NCBI RefSeq assembly: GCF_000002235.5
Contig: NW_022145601.1
Location: 8,247,660-8,311,659, forward strand
DNA from: Strongylocentrotus purpuratus
Taxonomy: Eukaryota > Echinodermata > Echinoidea > Camarodonta > Strongylocentrotidae
Length of the DNA stretch: 64,000 bases
Direction of reading: 5' to 3'
In this document: positions 20,672-31,373 of the stretch, one piece after another
Layout of the letters: each line of letters begins with the position of its first letter
How positions within the stretch are numbered: position 1 is the first letter of the stretch
Position numbers and translations under genes: made by a program
The notes under the pieces: generated by a model
Seen by the model: only the letters and a program-made list of their open reading frames with translations
Told to the model about the DNA's origin: nothing
The model's database searches: none

Positions 20672-22202
20672 TTTACCTTATTCTCTCTTGGTAAAACAAT
20701 TTACTCTAGCTCTTTCTATCCTCCTCGAATTATGATACGATATATTATATTTGTTATTTAGCGCCTCGCTTTTGGATTTTAGCCGGTCAAATGCCTAGAA
20801 AACTTTTCCGCTGTCCGTCGCGAATCAAACGCCAGGCTCGACACACACCAGTGTCTTAACAGATATTTCTTGTAGGCACCGACACGGGCAGTCTGTTCGG
20901 TACGCAAAAATAAATAAATATTGCGCTATGCTGGGTCTGTGTATCTGGTTCACTGTTAAAGTTCCAATATTAAATCCGTGTGACCTTCAAAACTATCATC
21001 TGATGATGTACTTGTCCGCGAGAAAATATAGAAGGTTAGGCCCCAAATCTGGGTTTGGCTGCCGGACTAACAAGGCCGTGTCGCATTGTGGAGTGCGGGT
21101 TGCTGAAACCCTTGAAATATAGATAGATCTTTCTTTTGCTCAATATGCTTCGACTGAAAGAGCTGATGCAGTTCCTGAAATCATATTCCAGACAAACAAA
21201 AATAAAATTAAGTCAACATTTTCAGAACTCGTCCCCCCGGTTTTTGAAAATCCTGGATCAGTCCTAACAAGGTAACTGAAGTCAAGATGTCAAGTTAATG
21301 AATTGCGAAAACACAACATCTCATGAATAAAGTAGGGGTCCGTCCTTTTTGCGTCTTTCACAGATTTTGTCTGATTCCGATAATCCTGTCGGAAATGTTT
21401 TGATGAGGAAGCTAGGGTATTGACAGCATATACGTGCTACAACACGAAATGATCCACACTCCCTCTCCTTTCTTCCGTAAATTAGTATCAGAAATCTGCG
21501 CTCGTCAGCTTGCTAAATAGGCGCACTTCAAAAGTAATTAAACCTGCGTCATATCACAGTTCAATAGTTTTTATTTTATTAGGTAAGTAGTTCCTTACAG
21601 TAACAGAATCGCGCATCAATAGAAGAATACGCGATACTTTGACTTTATCGTGTCTTTAATTCATGTATTTATTGAGAGCATGCGATGAAAGTTTTTAAAT
21701 AAAAAAGTAGAAACCGTAACAAAAGCAGTGTCAGTCAATCCATCCTAGAATTTCATTAGGTGGGATTGCATATCCGCCGTATAGTCTCGCTTGCTCGCAG
21801 TCTTTTCCACCTTCCTCATTTGAGAAAAATATTGATACTAGCAATATCTCATTTCACGTACATAATATATGTCCAAAGGCCTTATTGTTATTACCATTTT
21901 TGAGCGACAGCCTGGTAATTATGAAGGTGTTGATAATACTTGTAACTCTATCCTCATGAAAGACTTGGAAATCGGGGAAGGGGTGGGGTGGCACAATCGC
22001 CTCGTGCCCCCCTGTTTTAAAGGAATGTAGTATAATTTTTTTTTTTTTTTTTGGAGGGGGGGGGGGTGGGTACTAGTACAACTAATATAACTAGAGGGGT
22101 ACAATATCGCACACACAAAAAGCTTATTATTATGAGTAAAATTAGAAGGGAAATTGATCAAAGAATAAAGAACACTTCGCTGAAACCAGAGGGGCATTAC
22201 CT

Positions 22203-22290
22203 AATAAGGTAGAGTGTGTGCGCGCGGGTGTGTATGTGTGCGTGTGTGCGTGCGTGCATGAGAAGGATATATATATATATATATATTAAT
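22203..22290. repeat. GT-rich and AT microsatellite
   Basis: gtgtgtgcgcgcgggtgtgt-type repeats followed by an (AT)n tract. The same locus in the other units varies in length: 29217-29275, 39601-39660, 51037-51095 and 61049-61122. Confidence 0.85.
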
Positions 22291-22393
22291 ATAGAGTATA
22301 CTTTTCAGTTACCGAGTCTCCGTAAATTATTTTGTAGAACCAAATAAATTTAGTTCTACATCCAATTTCTCTTGACCACGTCAGTGCTGTCGT

Positions 22394-22557
22394 CAGGCAC
22401 GTAGCAAGAGTTCGATGTTTGGGGGGGGGGGGGCACTTACATGTAATCGATCGAGGTAAAAAAAAAAAAGGGGTCTAAAAAAAAAACCGATCTTGGACAT
22501 TTTAGGGGGGGCACGTTCCCCCCCCCCCCCCCCCCCCCCCCCGTGGCTACGCGCCTG
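22394..22557. mobile_element. hAT-like MITE (164 bp), copy 1
   Basis: Ends CAGGCACGTAGC and, inverted, CAGGCGCGTAGCCA. It is flanked by gctgtcgt (22386-22393) and gctttcgt (22558-22565), an 8-bp target duplication with one later change. The interior is long G and C runs. The unoccupied site gctgtcgtgagtg or a close variant is seen in the 29.3-, 39.8- and 51.2-kb units. 8-bp duplications and CAG-type ends fit the hAT superfamily. Confidence 0.8.
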
Positions 22558-22673
22558 GCTTTCGTGAGTGTTTCCGAACATGCTGAAGATTGTTCTGCAT
22601 AAAGAAGGCATGAAGGTACTTCAAAGATAACCAGGTAAATCATTAAAAACCAAGTTAGAAAAAACACCTGTGG

Positions 22674-22792
22674 ACCGACGGCTTTAAGTCCTCTTCGGCT
22701 GACGCGGCACTGTAGTGCATTAACTTAGTCTTGAACCCGGGACTTCTCGGTTATGAGACCACTACCCTACCACTGAGCCATCGCGCTTCTTT
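22674..22792 (-). mobile_element. tRNA-derived SINE, truncated
   Basis: On the minus strand the head reads GCGCGATGGCTCAGTGGTAG. It has an A box (TGGCTCAGTGG), a B box (GGTTCAAGACT) and a Met-like CAT anticodon loop. It then runs into the family body ending GGACTTAAAGCCGTCGGTCC. This copy lacks the middle part present at 61512. The same SINE sits at the same place in all head-to-head spacers, so it predates array growth. Confidence 0.65.
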
Positions 22793-23347
22793 AATTACTT
22801 TTGCCATTGCTCGTTCCAGTTTCATTACCAGTTTTTGTTGACTGGATTTCTATGTATGAACATGCTGAGAGCAAGTTCGTGAGTTATGAACAGCGTAGGT
22901 TTTCTTTCATACGACGTCCATCATTTTATTCCATTTTAATTTAGGGAACAGCTCAATGTTGGATAGCCAGGCAGAGATTATATCTGACAACCTTACACGA
23001 GTTAATAACCGTAATGCCTCTTAATTGAACACTTTGTCAACATACAATCGCTCACATTACGCGGTGTATGGCGGGAATTGCATGATACGCTGTCCGGAGA
23101 TGTTCCATTTTGGTTCTGCCATCGACTCGATCATTGGACTAGCTAGAAATGAAACCAGCTTGCACTTACATTTAGTTCTTTTAAATGCCACTAACAGATT
23201 TTGTTCATGTGCAGATATAACCCAGTAAATACTTTTGTCTAAATTAGCTTGGCCAGTCCTATTTTGTGAGACATTCAGATAAATCGCAGTCCATGAACCT
23301 GGATCTTCACTAGCCTATTTCATTACAATTGAAAGAGTATTATCGCA

Positions 23348-24295
23348 ATGAATGAAAGTACGGAATCAGCTCTTTTTGCACATCATCAATTTGCTGGCAA
23401 AATAGTTCTCTTGGTATGTATTACTCCTGTCCTACCTTGCGTCATCATCAGCAACGTCCTGTTAGTGTTAGCAGTTTACAGACAGTACAGCCTCCGAACA
23501 CCAACAAATGCCATTCTTGTGAGCCTTGCCATCTCTAATCTCCTCGACGCCCTTGTTGGGATTCCACTGCATATGTATGAATCCGTCTTTAAATTCGATG
23601 CATCGTGCGAAAAAAATACTCGTTACTATACTTTACCCTTGTATGCACTATCTGGTGTTTCGTTCAGTCACATTGTAGCGTTGACTGCAGATCGATTCAT
23701 AGCTGTTACGAAGCCGTTACGTTATGCCAGCCTGGTGACATATAGGCGCATTGCCATCGTTCTGGGGTGTCTTTGGCCTCTTAGTATTTTGTTTAACACC
23801 GCCCGATCTGTTAGCTCAGCACATGAATCACATACAAGTGTAGACCAGAAAGCAACGGACTGTAGGGCGCCCTTAACTGGGACGACGAACGTAACCTTCA
23901 CCTGTTTGTTAGTTTGTGTGATCGTGATTTCAATGGTTGCGCTGCTTGTCATCAATGCTAAGATTCTTCACATCGCAGTGAAACAAGCGAGAAAGATTGC
24001 GAGTCAAAGAGTGATCATCCAGTTCCAACAGCAGCAACTCCCAGTACAAGATGACCGATTGAAAGCATTTAAGACTGTCTCCCTTGTCGTGACAGTCTTC
24101 ATTTTCTTCTGGTTTCCGTTTCCCCTGTATCTCATATTGCGGCTTACAACGCACATATCACCTTTTACTATTATAGTATACAGCCATTTCTTACTGGTAA
24201 TGCATACAATAAGTTTGGTTGTTAATCCTATCATCTACGGCTTCAGAGATCGGGCTTTTCGAAAGGCCTTTCAAAATATCTTGCGTCAGTTTTGA
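23348..24295 (+). CDS. Family-A class A GPCR, copy A2 (315 aa, intact)
   Basis: All landmarks of the family are present: GN in TM1 (here ISNVLLV), RTPTN, SNLLDALVGIP with Asn at 2.50, DRFIAVTKPLRY, VKQARKIASQ, FWFPFP, NPIIYGF and a basic helix 8. It is two residues shorter than A1 in the first extracellular loop (CEKNTRYY). The extracellular loop 2 Cys is kept (TDCRAP), the ligand-facing loop now reads SVDQKATDC, and a WPL replaces WLL in TM4. It pairs head to head with broken B1 and is the near-twin of A6 (about 8 differences). The start ATG lies after atcgca, matching A3 and A6. Confidence 0.9.
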   Translation: MNESTESALFAHHQFAGKIVLLVCITPVLPCVIISNVLLVLAVYRQYSLRTPTNAILVSLAISNLLDALVGIPLHMYESVFKFDASCEKNTRYYTLPLYALSGVSFSHIVALTADRFIAVTKPLRYASLVTYRRIAIVLGCLWPLSILFNTARSVSSAHESHTSVDQKATDCRAPLTGTTNVTFTCLLVCVIVISMVALLVINAKILHIAVKQARKIASQRVIIQFQQQQLPVQDDRLKAFKTVSLVVTVFIFFWFPFPLYLILRLTTHISPFTIIVYSHFLLVMHTISLVVNPIIYGFRDRAFRKAFQNILRQF

Positions 24296-26398
24296 ATATC
24301 GTAGTAATCTTTCGAAGTTCGTCGTAACCCCCTGCATGACGCCATTTTAGCGTGTGATCTATCCAGTTTCACATGAAAGGAGCAACATTTGTCCTGGAAG
24401 TAACTTTACATTTATTGCAAACATAATTTCATTTTAACGTAAGAACGTACAAACTACAAACCTTGCTGAGGGCCTGTCAGAAGTAGCCGAACTAGCAGTA
24501 GCTCTAACTTGATTCATTGCATATGGTTGCGTTAAAAGTTGCGAATGCGTTCTTAATTCTACATATTTAGGGCCTTGTCAGCAAGCAATGAAATTGACGA
24601 TGTTTTAGGGGCTTATTCATTTGCATGCATCCTCGTTCTTGTAGCAAAGTCCTTGGTGCGTGAGCTAGATTAAGTGAAAACGACCCGACTTTGGGGTCTG
24701 ATTTTGTTTTCGGGGCACAGGGGCTAGACACAACGGCTACGACCAGGCTGACAATCTTTTTATCAATGACTGTATTAGTCTAAGGGGTTAAATGTTATGG
24801 ATAGAGTAGGATGACTATTTCGGGACAGGTTACCAGACTATTTACTTCTCAACGATGCCGCGAGTGCAACGAGCTTCAGAGCTTGTTTTAACGCATAACG
24901 TAATTCATGTGCATCCTTAGTATCATCAATTTATGTATATACACGATTCATCAAGATGATAAATGGAAACGATAAATGAGCTATCTGATCTGATTAAGAT
25001 TTTATGTCAGTGGCAGTCAGCCTGTTTGATTATTGTAGCAAGGAACAAAGTGATGTGTCAAAGGAATATCTGGGCTAAAATGACTTGAAAGTAAAACGTA
25101 TAATCATTAATTTCCCGCAGTCTTGTATCTGAGAATTTCAATACCTTATGAGCAGATATTGGATAGTCATAACTCCTCCGGGGTTAGAGGAGCATGTATG
25201 TACTGTAATTGCACATTCACAGGTCAATCAAATCAATCAAAGCCACTTTTTTTTTTTTAGAATTGTTGGTTTTCTGTAGCCTTTTATTCTGAAGAACCTT
25301 CCGTTGGTCACTTTATGCTTGGACTATATAAGTCCGATGCCTAATGTGCGCAAACCCATTCGTTTGCGTTGGATTAAAGATACTAAATTGATGAATGAAG
25401 CTGTAACTTTAATGTGACATAACATATACCCCAGTCAAACCGACTTCATACTGATCGCTTCCTTTGCCAATGTGGTAATGTAATTCAATTTATATTAAGC
25501 AATCTCTTGTTGGCCACGTCATTGTGACTGAAGCTCAAATGTATATATTCACTGTTGACACTACTGGAATTGCCTAAGCTTGATCTCCACTTGACCACGA
25601 CACCTCTGCATAATATACCCAGTCACACCGCCACTCCGACTCCAAACTGATCGCTTCCTTGCCATTGTGGTAATGCAATTCAATGTATATTAATCAGTCC
25701 CTTATTGTGACTGTATATTCACCATTGACACATAATCATCATTGTGACATGCAAAATGAACTGTGTAACTCAATCAAAATGTCAAAAATCCAACTCTTTG
25801 CTGTACCCACAGAAAGATAATTAAACTTTGTGACCTACTGAAGAGAATTTGTCTCAGTGTTTCATCATTTTTGTTTAAAAATCTCTATGATAATTGTAAC
25901 ATTCCAATTGTATTTGTAGTTACTAGTATGTACAGCACATTGTGACTTTACATTATGACTCAACGTCCTTTTGAGCCTTCCAAAGTAGTTTCGAAATGAT
26001 TAGCCTTTAAATAGCTCCCAGTTTTATACCACATGAAAATATCAAGGTATTTTTGGTTTCAATTTCTAGCATATGTAAAATTCTAAATGCGGACATGATC
26101 ACACTCCATGATCTGACTACGATCCGAATTTAAAAGACTTTGTAACAGCATCTCATATAAACATTCAAACATTTAAAATCTTAATCACCGAGGATCTGGA
26201 AAATCATAATGATTGACAAATCTCAATCTTAAGGGATTTTATTCTTCCTTGGAGGGGGAAAGGCTAAATCGGCTCATAATCGTAATGAAACCAGAAGTGT
26301 GCATTTTTACGTAATTCTTGAGATTTTGAAAATATAGGCATTACTGCAGTAGTTCTTACAGATTGAGCCTGCACAATCTTCAGATCTAGCCGCTTGAA
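24296..26398. other. Tail-to-tail spacer between A2 and B2
   Basis: No gene recognised. It is homologous to the other A-to-B spacers but shortened by deletions. Near 25425-25740 a segment with ccagtca, ccgac, tgatcgcttcc is present twice. At about 25590 a remnant ccacttgaccacgacacctc matches one end of the SINE at 34377-34650. Confidence 0.55.
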
Positions 26399-26577
26399 CC
26401 TGTTGGACGCAACTCGAGATACTTCCGAGTTGAGCGCTGCGAAACTCTCTGTCTCTATGAAGACATACAAAGAGATTGAATCTTAGCTCTTGAACTTAAA
26501 GGACGTAGCTTGAAATAGTTCGAAGAAAAGTGTACGAAACTCTCTGTCTCTACGATGATATTTCAAGGGAATACATC
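26399..26577 (-). repeat. Tandem copies of the terminal segment downstream of B2 (2 copies)
   Basis: cagctcg- and tagcttg-anchored units at about 26410 and 26512 resemble the helix-8 segment of the B genes (26604 in B2). Both are degraded. Confidence 0.65.
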
Positions 26578-27433
26578 TTAGCACTTGTATTTGTTTGACG
26601 TAGCTCGAAATATTTCGAGAAAGGTGTTGCAGAACTCCCTATCTCCATGAAGGGATTGAGTGTGGCAGCAATAGCTACTGCTACCAGGAAACAAAGATTT
26701 AGATATGCCACAGAGGCTTCGTCCGCTAGCGGCGTTACCTGAAGAGTGAAGAACACGATAAGACCAAGAGGACACAAGGACACCGACTATGATGCCAGTT
26801 GTCTTGACCGCTTTGAGCCTGCGCTCCAGCGCTTCCGGTGCGACGTGGTTATTTTGACCGTTGCTTGTTTGAATCGCTATGGCTCTTGCCTGCTTGACAG
26901 CGATATGCATTATGTGGAGGTTAGAGACAACTATCAACAACAGTGTAAGGACCAAAAATGAATCGATGGCCAAGCAGAAGGTTACGAACCCGAAGCTATA
27001 GCGCGGTTCTCCTCTACCGCGATTGGCATTTGGAGTTTAGGTTAGGTCAATGTAACCGCGTAATACGAGAAAGATCAGACTTGAGGTCCAAATGGACGCT
27101 ATCGCGTAACCAACGCGTTTCGGAGTAACCAATGCGTTTCGGAGTAACCAATGTGGGATATTCAAGCGGTTTTGTTACCGCGACGTACCGGTCTACGGTC
27201 AGGACAACAATGTGGAGCAGTGTAGCCGAACACAAAGTGAAAAGTGGTAACGTTAGCAAGTCCGCCATGATGGGGTCCACTTCTTTTGCGAGAATGCTGC
27301 TGGGTAGGAGTTAAGAGCAAGAGCCAAACTTGTAGCCATATCATTCACTGCAAGACTTCTGAGGATATAGTTCGTCGGCGTTCGCAGATTGTAGTTTTTG
27401 TAAACGGCCAAGAGGACGAACAAATTCCCAATA
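26578..27433 (-). pseudogene. Family-B GPCR pseudogene B2, decayed and truncated at its 5' end
   Basis: Recognisable pieces in several frames include GNLFVLLAVYKNYNLRTPTN, SLAVNDMATS, LLHIVVLTVDRYVAVTKPL, VKQARAIAIQ and DREFCNTFLEIFRATSNK. Breaks include a 19-bp tandem duplication (gcgtttcggagtaaccaat twice, 27112-27150) and losses around TM4-TM6. The N-terminal about 30 codons and the start are missing. At 27432-27433 the sequence switches to a piece of a family A gene in opposite orientation. Confidence 0.85.
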
Positions 27434-27570
27434 CTATTGTGGTATACAATAATTCCTTCCTGGTATTGCATACCATAAATTTGGTTGTTACTCCTATCAT
27501 CTACGGCTTCAGAGATCGGGCTTTTCGAAAGGCCTTCCAAAATATCTTGCGTCAATTTTTAATAACGTAG
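27432..27570 (+). pseudogene. Family-A GPCR 3' fragment (TM7 and helix 8 only)
   Basis: Reads YNNSFLVLHTINLVVTPIIY, then GFRDRAFRKAFQNILRQF, matching the end of intact A genes. NPIIY has become TPIIY, and the usual TGA is lost so the frame runs on to a TAG at 27568-27570. It is fused to the truncated 5' end of B2, with ta shared at the joint. The head-to-head spacer, the B2 start and A TM1-TM6 are gone. Confidence 0.85.
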
Positions 27571-29049
27571 TAATCTTTCGCAGTTCGTCGTAACCCCTCT
27601 GACGCCATTTTAGCGTGTGATATATCCATTGTCACATCAAAGTAGCACCTTTTTTTTCTGGAAAAAACTTTACATTTTTTGCAAAACATTACTTTACTTT
27701 AGTTTGAGAACCTACAAACCTGACTGATGGCCTGTCAGAAGTAGCCGAATAAGCAGTATCTCTAACTTGGTTCATTGCATATGGTTGCCTTAATAGTTGC
27801 GAACGCGTTCATAATTTTAAATATTAAGAGCCTCGCAGCAAGCAATGGAATTGACGATGTTTTAGGGTTTTCTCGTTTGCATGCTTCCTCGTTGGTGTAG
27901 CAAAGCTCTTGGTGCGTTGGCTAGATGAAGTAAAAACGACCCGACTTTGATAATAAGATGATAAGTGGAAACGATAAATTTTTAATCTGATTTAAATGAG
28001 ATTTTATGTCAGTGGCAGTCAGCCTGTTTGATTACTGCAGCAAGGAACAAAGTAATGTGTCAAACGGATATCTAGGCTAAAATGACGTGAAACATAATTA
28101 TAATCATCCCCCGCAATATGGTGCTTGTTTCTGTAATTATTCATAGGTGATGAGCAAATATTGGACAGTCATAACTCCTCCGGGGGTAGAGGAGCATTAT
28201 GTACTGTAATTGCACATTCAAAGGTCAATTAAAACCAATTTATTTCGGTTTGGTTGTCTCGTATCCTTAGATTCTGAATAACCTGTTCTGTTGGTCACTT
28301 TATGCTTGCACTCTATTATTTTGATGCTTATTGTGCACAAACCTGTTCATTTGCGTTGTATTAAGATAACAAATTCTTGAATTAAGCTGTCATTTTAATC
28401 GAATGAAATCTATTCAGGATCATAATCAGGATCCATTCGTGTTTCTTAAGATGTCATGTGTCATTGATTTGTTAAGTGCGTTCGCATATTGAAAGAACGT
28501 CAGTAAGCATTGATTATCATTGACACAAATTGCTATTTATTCTTGATGCCATGTCTAGTTAGGTAAACAAACTGGCCTTTGTGGTCTTCTGTGGGTCTTT
28601 TCTTTAACTTTGTTCTTTATGTTATTCGTAGAGGGTTTCTTAGATAAAACGAACATATTTATTGCCAGAATGATTGTTGTAATGTATATAAACAATGATG
28701 GACCCCTAAACCATAACATGTAAGCACTTTGGGTACACTTTATAAAAACATCAGTCGGTGACATCGTCTAAGTATCAAACTTTACTTAGGAATCCGATTG
28801 AAAAACAAAAAACGAGGTGAACACCATTTGCCTGCTGGATTCGTCCATGTGCTTAACAGTATAGTATTATAGGGTTTGTGTGTCCCGCCTTCTCTCATGC
28901 CTTTGGAATAGATTAAAAATATTAATCAAATAGGACTACAATCACATGATTATTTGTCCTGTATGATATTATATAACATCAGTCTCAAAATTTTTATGAA
29001 ATATTGGTTGTAAACGTCTTCAAATTAATTAATCAACTGTCCGGACACA

Positions 29050-29084
29050 GTGGCCCGAATTCACCCTTTGTGAATTCGGGCCAC
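29050..29084. repeat. Perfect 15-bp stem hairpin
   Basis: GTGGCCCGAATTCAC, loop CCTTT, then the exact reverse complement. It lies in sequence unique to this unit. It may be a minimal remnant of a palindromic element; no target duplication was confirmed. Confidence 0.8.
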
Positions 29085-29699
29085 AACGTCTGGGTATAAT
29101 TAATGGGGATGAGAATCAGAGTAATGTGAATGAGCCGAACCATATTTCGTGTGTAATGAAGAAGGCCAAATCAAGAGGGAGAGAGAGAGAGAGAGAGAAA
29201 AAGATAAAGTGGAGTTTGTGCGCGCGGGTGTGTGTGTGCGCGTGTGAGATATATATATACATATATATCAATATAGATTACTTTGTAATTAGTGAGTCTT
29301 CGTCAATTTTTTTTGTCGAACGAATATGTTCTCTTGACAACGTCAGTGCTGTCGTGAGTTTTTCCAAACATGCTGAAGATTGTATACAAATAATACATGC
29401 TTGCGAGTGCATTAGTGAGTATGCATTGCAACGAGTTTAAATCATATTAGGATACTGAACGAGCTAAAAACATTAATTATTTGTTTATTAGATGGGTCTA
29501 CAATATGAGTATTAAGTCGGGAAATTGACGGTTGTTATCACCAAAATGCACTCCTCGAGTCTATCCTAAACATCAATGCACACACACGTGATCCATTTCG
29601 ACGCATCTCATTGGCTACATTCTTGGACCCATTTTATATTTCTTCATAAAAAGGCATGACGGTACTTCAACGAAGACCAGGAACACCATTAACAACCGA

Positions 29700-29862
29700 G
29701 TAAGAGAAAGTGCCTTTAAGTCCTCTCCGGGTGACTTAGTAATGAGGAATAGTGCCTTACCAAAGGACACTATATAGCCCATCAATTATAACTTAGGCTC
29801 GAACCCGGGAATCCTCGATTACGAGACCACCGCCCTTTACCACTGAGCCATCGCGCTTCTTT
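29700..29862 (-). mobile_element. tRNA-derived SINE in the A3 upstream region
   Basis: Same family and position as the copy at 22674, here with the middle part (taatgaggaatagtgcctta) present. On the minus strand the tRNA-like head starts near 29862 with GCGCGATGGCTCAGTGG. Confidence 0.65.
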
Positions 29863-30419
29863 AATAACTTTTGGCATTGCTCGTTCCAGTTTCATTACCA
29901 GTTTTTGTTGACTGGATTTCTATGTATGAACATGCTGAGAGCAAGTTCGTGAGTTATGAACAGCGTAGGTTTTTGTTCATACGACGTACATCATTTTATT
30001 CCATTTTAATTTAGGGAACAGCTCAATGTTGGATAGCCAGGCAGAGATTATATCTGACAACCTAACACGAGTTAATAACCGTGATGCCTCTTAATTGAAC
30101 ACTTTGTCAATATACAGTCACTCACATTACACGGTGTATGCCAGGAAGTGCATGATACGCTGTCGGAAGATGTTCCATTTTGGGAGTGCCATCGGCTCGA
30201 TCATCGGACTAACCAGAAAACAAACAACCTTGCACTTAAATTCAGTTCTTTAAAATGCCATTAACAGATTTTAATCTTGTTAATGTGCAGATATTACCCA
30301 GTGAATACTTTTGTCTTAACTAGCTTGGCACTATTTTGTGAGACAATCAGATAAATCGCAGTCCATGAATCTGGATCTTCACTAGCCTATTTCATTACAA
30401 TTAAAAGAGTATTATCGTA

Positions 30420-31373
30420 ATGAATGAAAGTACGGAATCAGCTCTTTTTGCACATCATCAATTTGCTGGCAAAATAGTTTTCATGGTATGTATTATTCCT
30501 TTCCTACCTTGCATCATCGTCAGCAATGCCCTGTTAGTGCTAGCAGTTTACAGACATTACAGCCTCCGAACACCAACAAATGCCATTATTGTGAGCCTTG
30601 CTATCTCTGATCTCCTCGACGCCCTTGTTGGGATTCCACTGAGGGTGTATGCAACCGTCTTTAAATTCGATGCATCGTACTTCGCCGAAGAAAATACTCC
30701 TTACTATGCTCTACCCTTGAATGCACTATCTGGTGTTTCGTTTTGTCACATTGTGGCGTTGACTGCAGATCGATTCATAGCTGTTACGAAGCCGTTACGT
30801 TATGCCAGCCTGGTGACGTTTAGACGCATTGCCATTGTCTTGGGATGTCTTTGGCTTCTTAGTATTTTGCCTAACACCGCCCGATCTGTTATCTCAGCGC
30901 ATGGATCACCAACAAGTCAAGACGAGAAAGAAAGGGACTGTGGGGCACGCTTAACTGGGACATTGAACGTAAACTTTACCTGGTTTTTATTTTGTTTGAT
31001 CGTGATTTCAATGGTTGCGCTGCTTACCATCAATGCTTTGATTCTTCACATCGCAGTGAAACAAGCGAGAAAGATTGCGAGTCAAAGAGTGATCATTCAG
31101 TTCCAACAGCAGCAACGCCCTGTACTAGATGACCGATTGAAAGCATTTAAGACTATCTCCCTTGTCGTGACAGTCTTCATTATCTTCTGGTTTCCGATTC
31201 CCCTGTATTTCATATTACGGCTTACAACCTACCTATCGCCTTTTACTATTATGGTATACAACCATTCATTCCTGGTATTGCATACAATAAGTTTGGTTGT
31301 TAATCCTATCATCTACGGCTTCAGAGATCGGGCCTTTCGAAAGGCCTTCCAAAATATCATCCGGCAATTTTGA
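30420..31373 (+). CDS. Family-A class A GPCR, copy A3 (317 aa, intact), with Asp at 2.50
   Basis: The only A copy with SLAISDLLDALV, so it keeps the sodium-site Asp2.50 that the other five have as Asn. Other features: ISNALL in TM1, DRFIAVTKPLRYASLVTF, ICL3 with QQQRPVLDDRL (Arg and Leu where others have Leu and Gln), FWFPIP in TM6 and NPIIYGF in TM7. Extracellular loop 2 reads SPTSQDEKERDCGARL, the most changed of the set. It has no B partner upstream; the neighbouring head-to-head pair has collapsed. It is more distant from A1/A5 and A2/A6 than those are from each other's twin. Confidence 0.9.
   Translation: MNESTESALFAHHQFAGKIVFMVCIIPFLPCIIVSNALLVLAVYRHYSLRTPTNAIIVSLAISDLLDALVGIPLRVYATVFKFDASYFAEENTPYYALPLNALSGVSFCHIVALTADRFIAVTKPLRYASLVTFRRIAIVLGCLWLLSILPNTARSVISAHGSPTSQDEKERDCGARLTGTLNVNFTWFLFCLIVISMVALLTINALILHIAVKQARKIASQRVIIQFQQQQRPVLDDRLKAFKTISLVVTVFIIFWFPIPLYFILRLTTYLSPFTIMVYNHSFLVLHTISLVVNPIIYGFRDRAFRKAFQNIIRQF

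Larger units (their letters stand above)
20672..23347. promoter_or_regulatory. Head-to-head spacer B1/A2, candidate shared promoter region
   Basis: 2.7 kb between the divergent starts of B1 and A2. The same spacer, with the same order of islands, separates B3/A4, B4/A5 and B5/A6, so it duplicates with the gene pair. No promoter elements were identified by eye. It contains poly-T/poly-G (22030-22065), GT and AT microsatellites (22205-22287), a hAT MITE (22394-22557) and a SINE (about 22674-22792). The 64-aa frame at 20928 is also open at 59773, but those two regions are recent duplicates, so this is not evidence of coding. Confidence 0.4.
1..25129. repeat. Segmental duplication, first copy (A1-B1-A2 block)
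   Basis: This block is collinear with 52003-64000: A1/A5, the spacer, B1/B5, the head-to-head region, A2/A6 and downstream sequence. Removing the 15.26-kb transposon here and the 2.0-kb insertion at 55864 there leaves about 9.9 kb in each copy. The A proteins differ at only about 4 and 8 positions. Shared old insertions (hAT MITE, SINE) and private younger ones order the events. The second copy runs off the window, so its true end is unknown. Confidence 0.85.
27571..30419. other. Spacer between the A fragment and A3
   Basis: 27571-28400 follows the normal A downstream sequence with deletions (for example near 27950). 28400-29100 has no counterpart I recognise in other units. From about 29330 the sequence is the usual upstream region of an A gene. 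The B gene expected between these parts is absent. It holds a perfect hairpin (29050-29084), GA/GT/AT microsatellites (29177-29275) and a SINE (29700-29862). Confidence 0.5.

Noticed and set aside
20928-21122. 64-aa frame conserved at 59773-59967
   Set aside because: The two regions are recent duplicates, so conservation is expected; not kept in the B3 and B4 spacers.
22393-22667. Gly/Pro-rich frames of 72-76 aa
   Set aside because: Translation of poly-G/poly-C inside the hAT MITE.
22726-22790. Working tRNA-Met gene
   Set aside because: A and B boxes are present but the acceptor stem does not pair and it continues into a SINE body.
24004-24234. Minus-strand frames of 71-77 aa repeated inside each A gene
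   Set aside because: Antisense shadows of the receptor coding sequence.
29126-29440. 104-aa frame
   Set aside because: Spans GA, GT and AT microsatellites; low-complexity translation.
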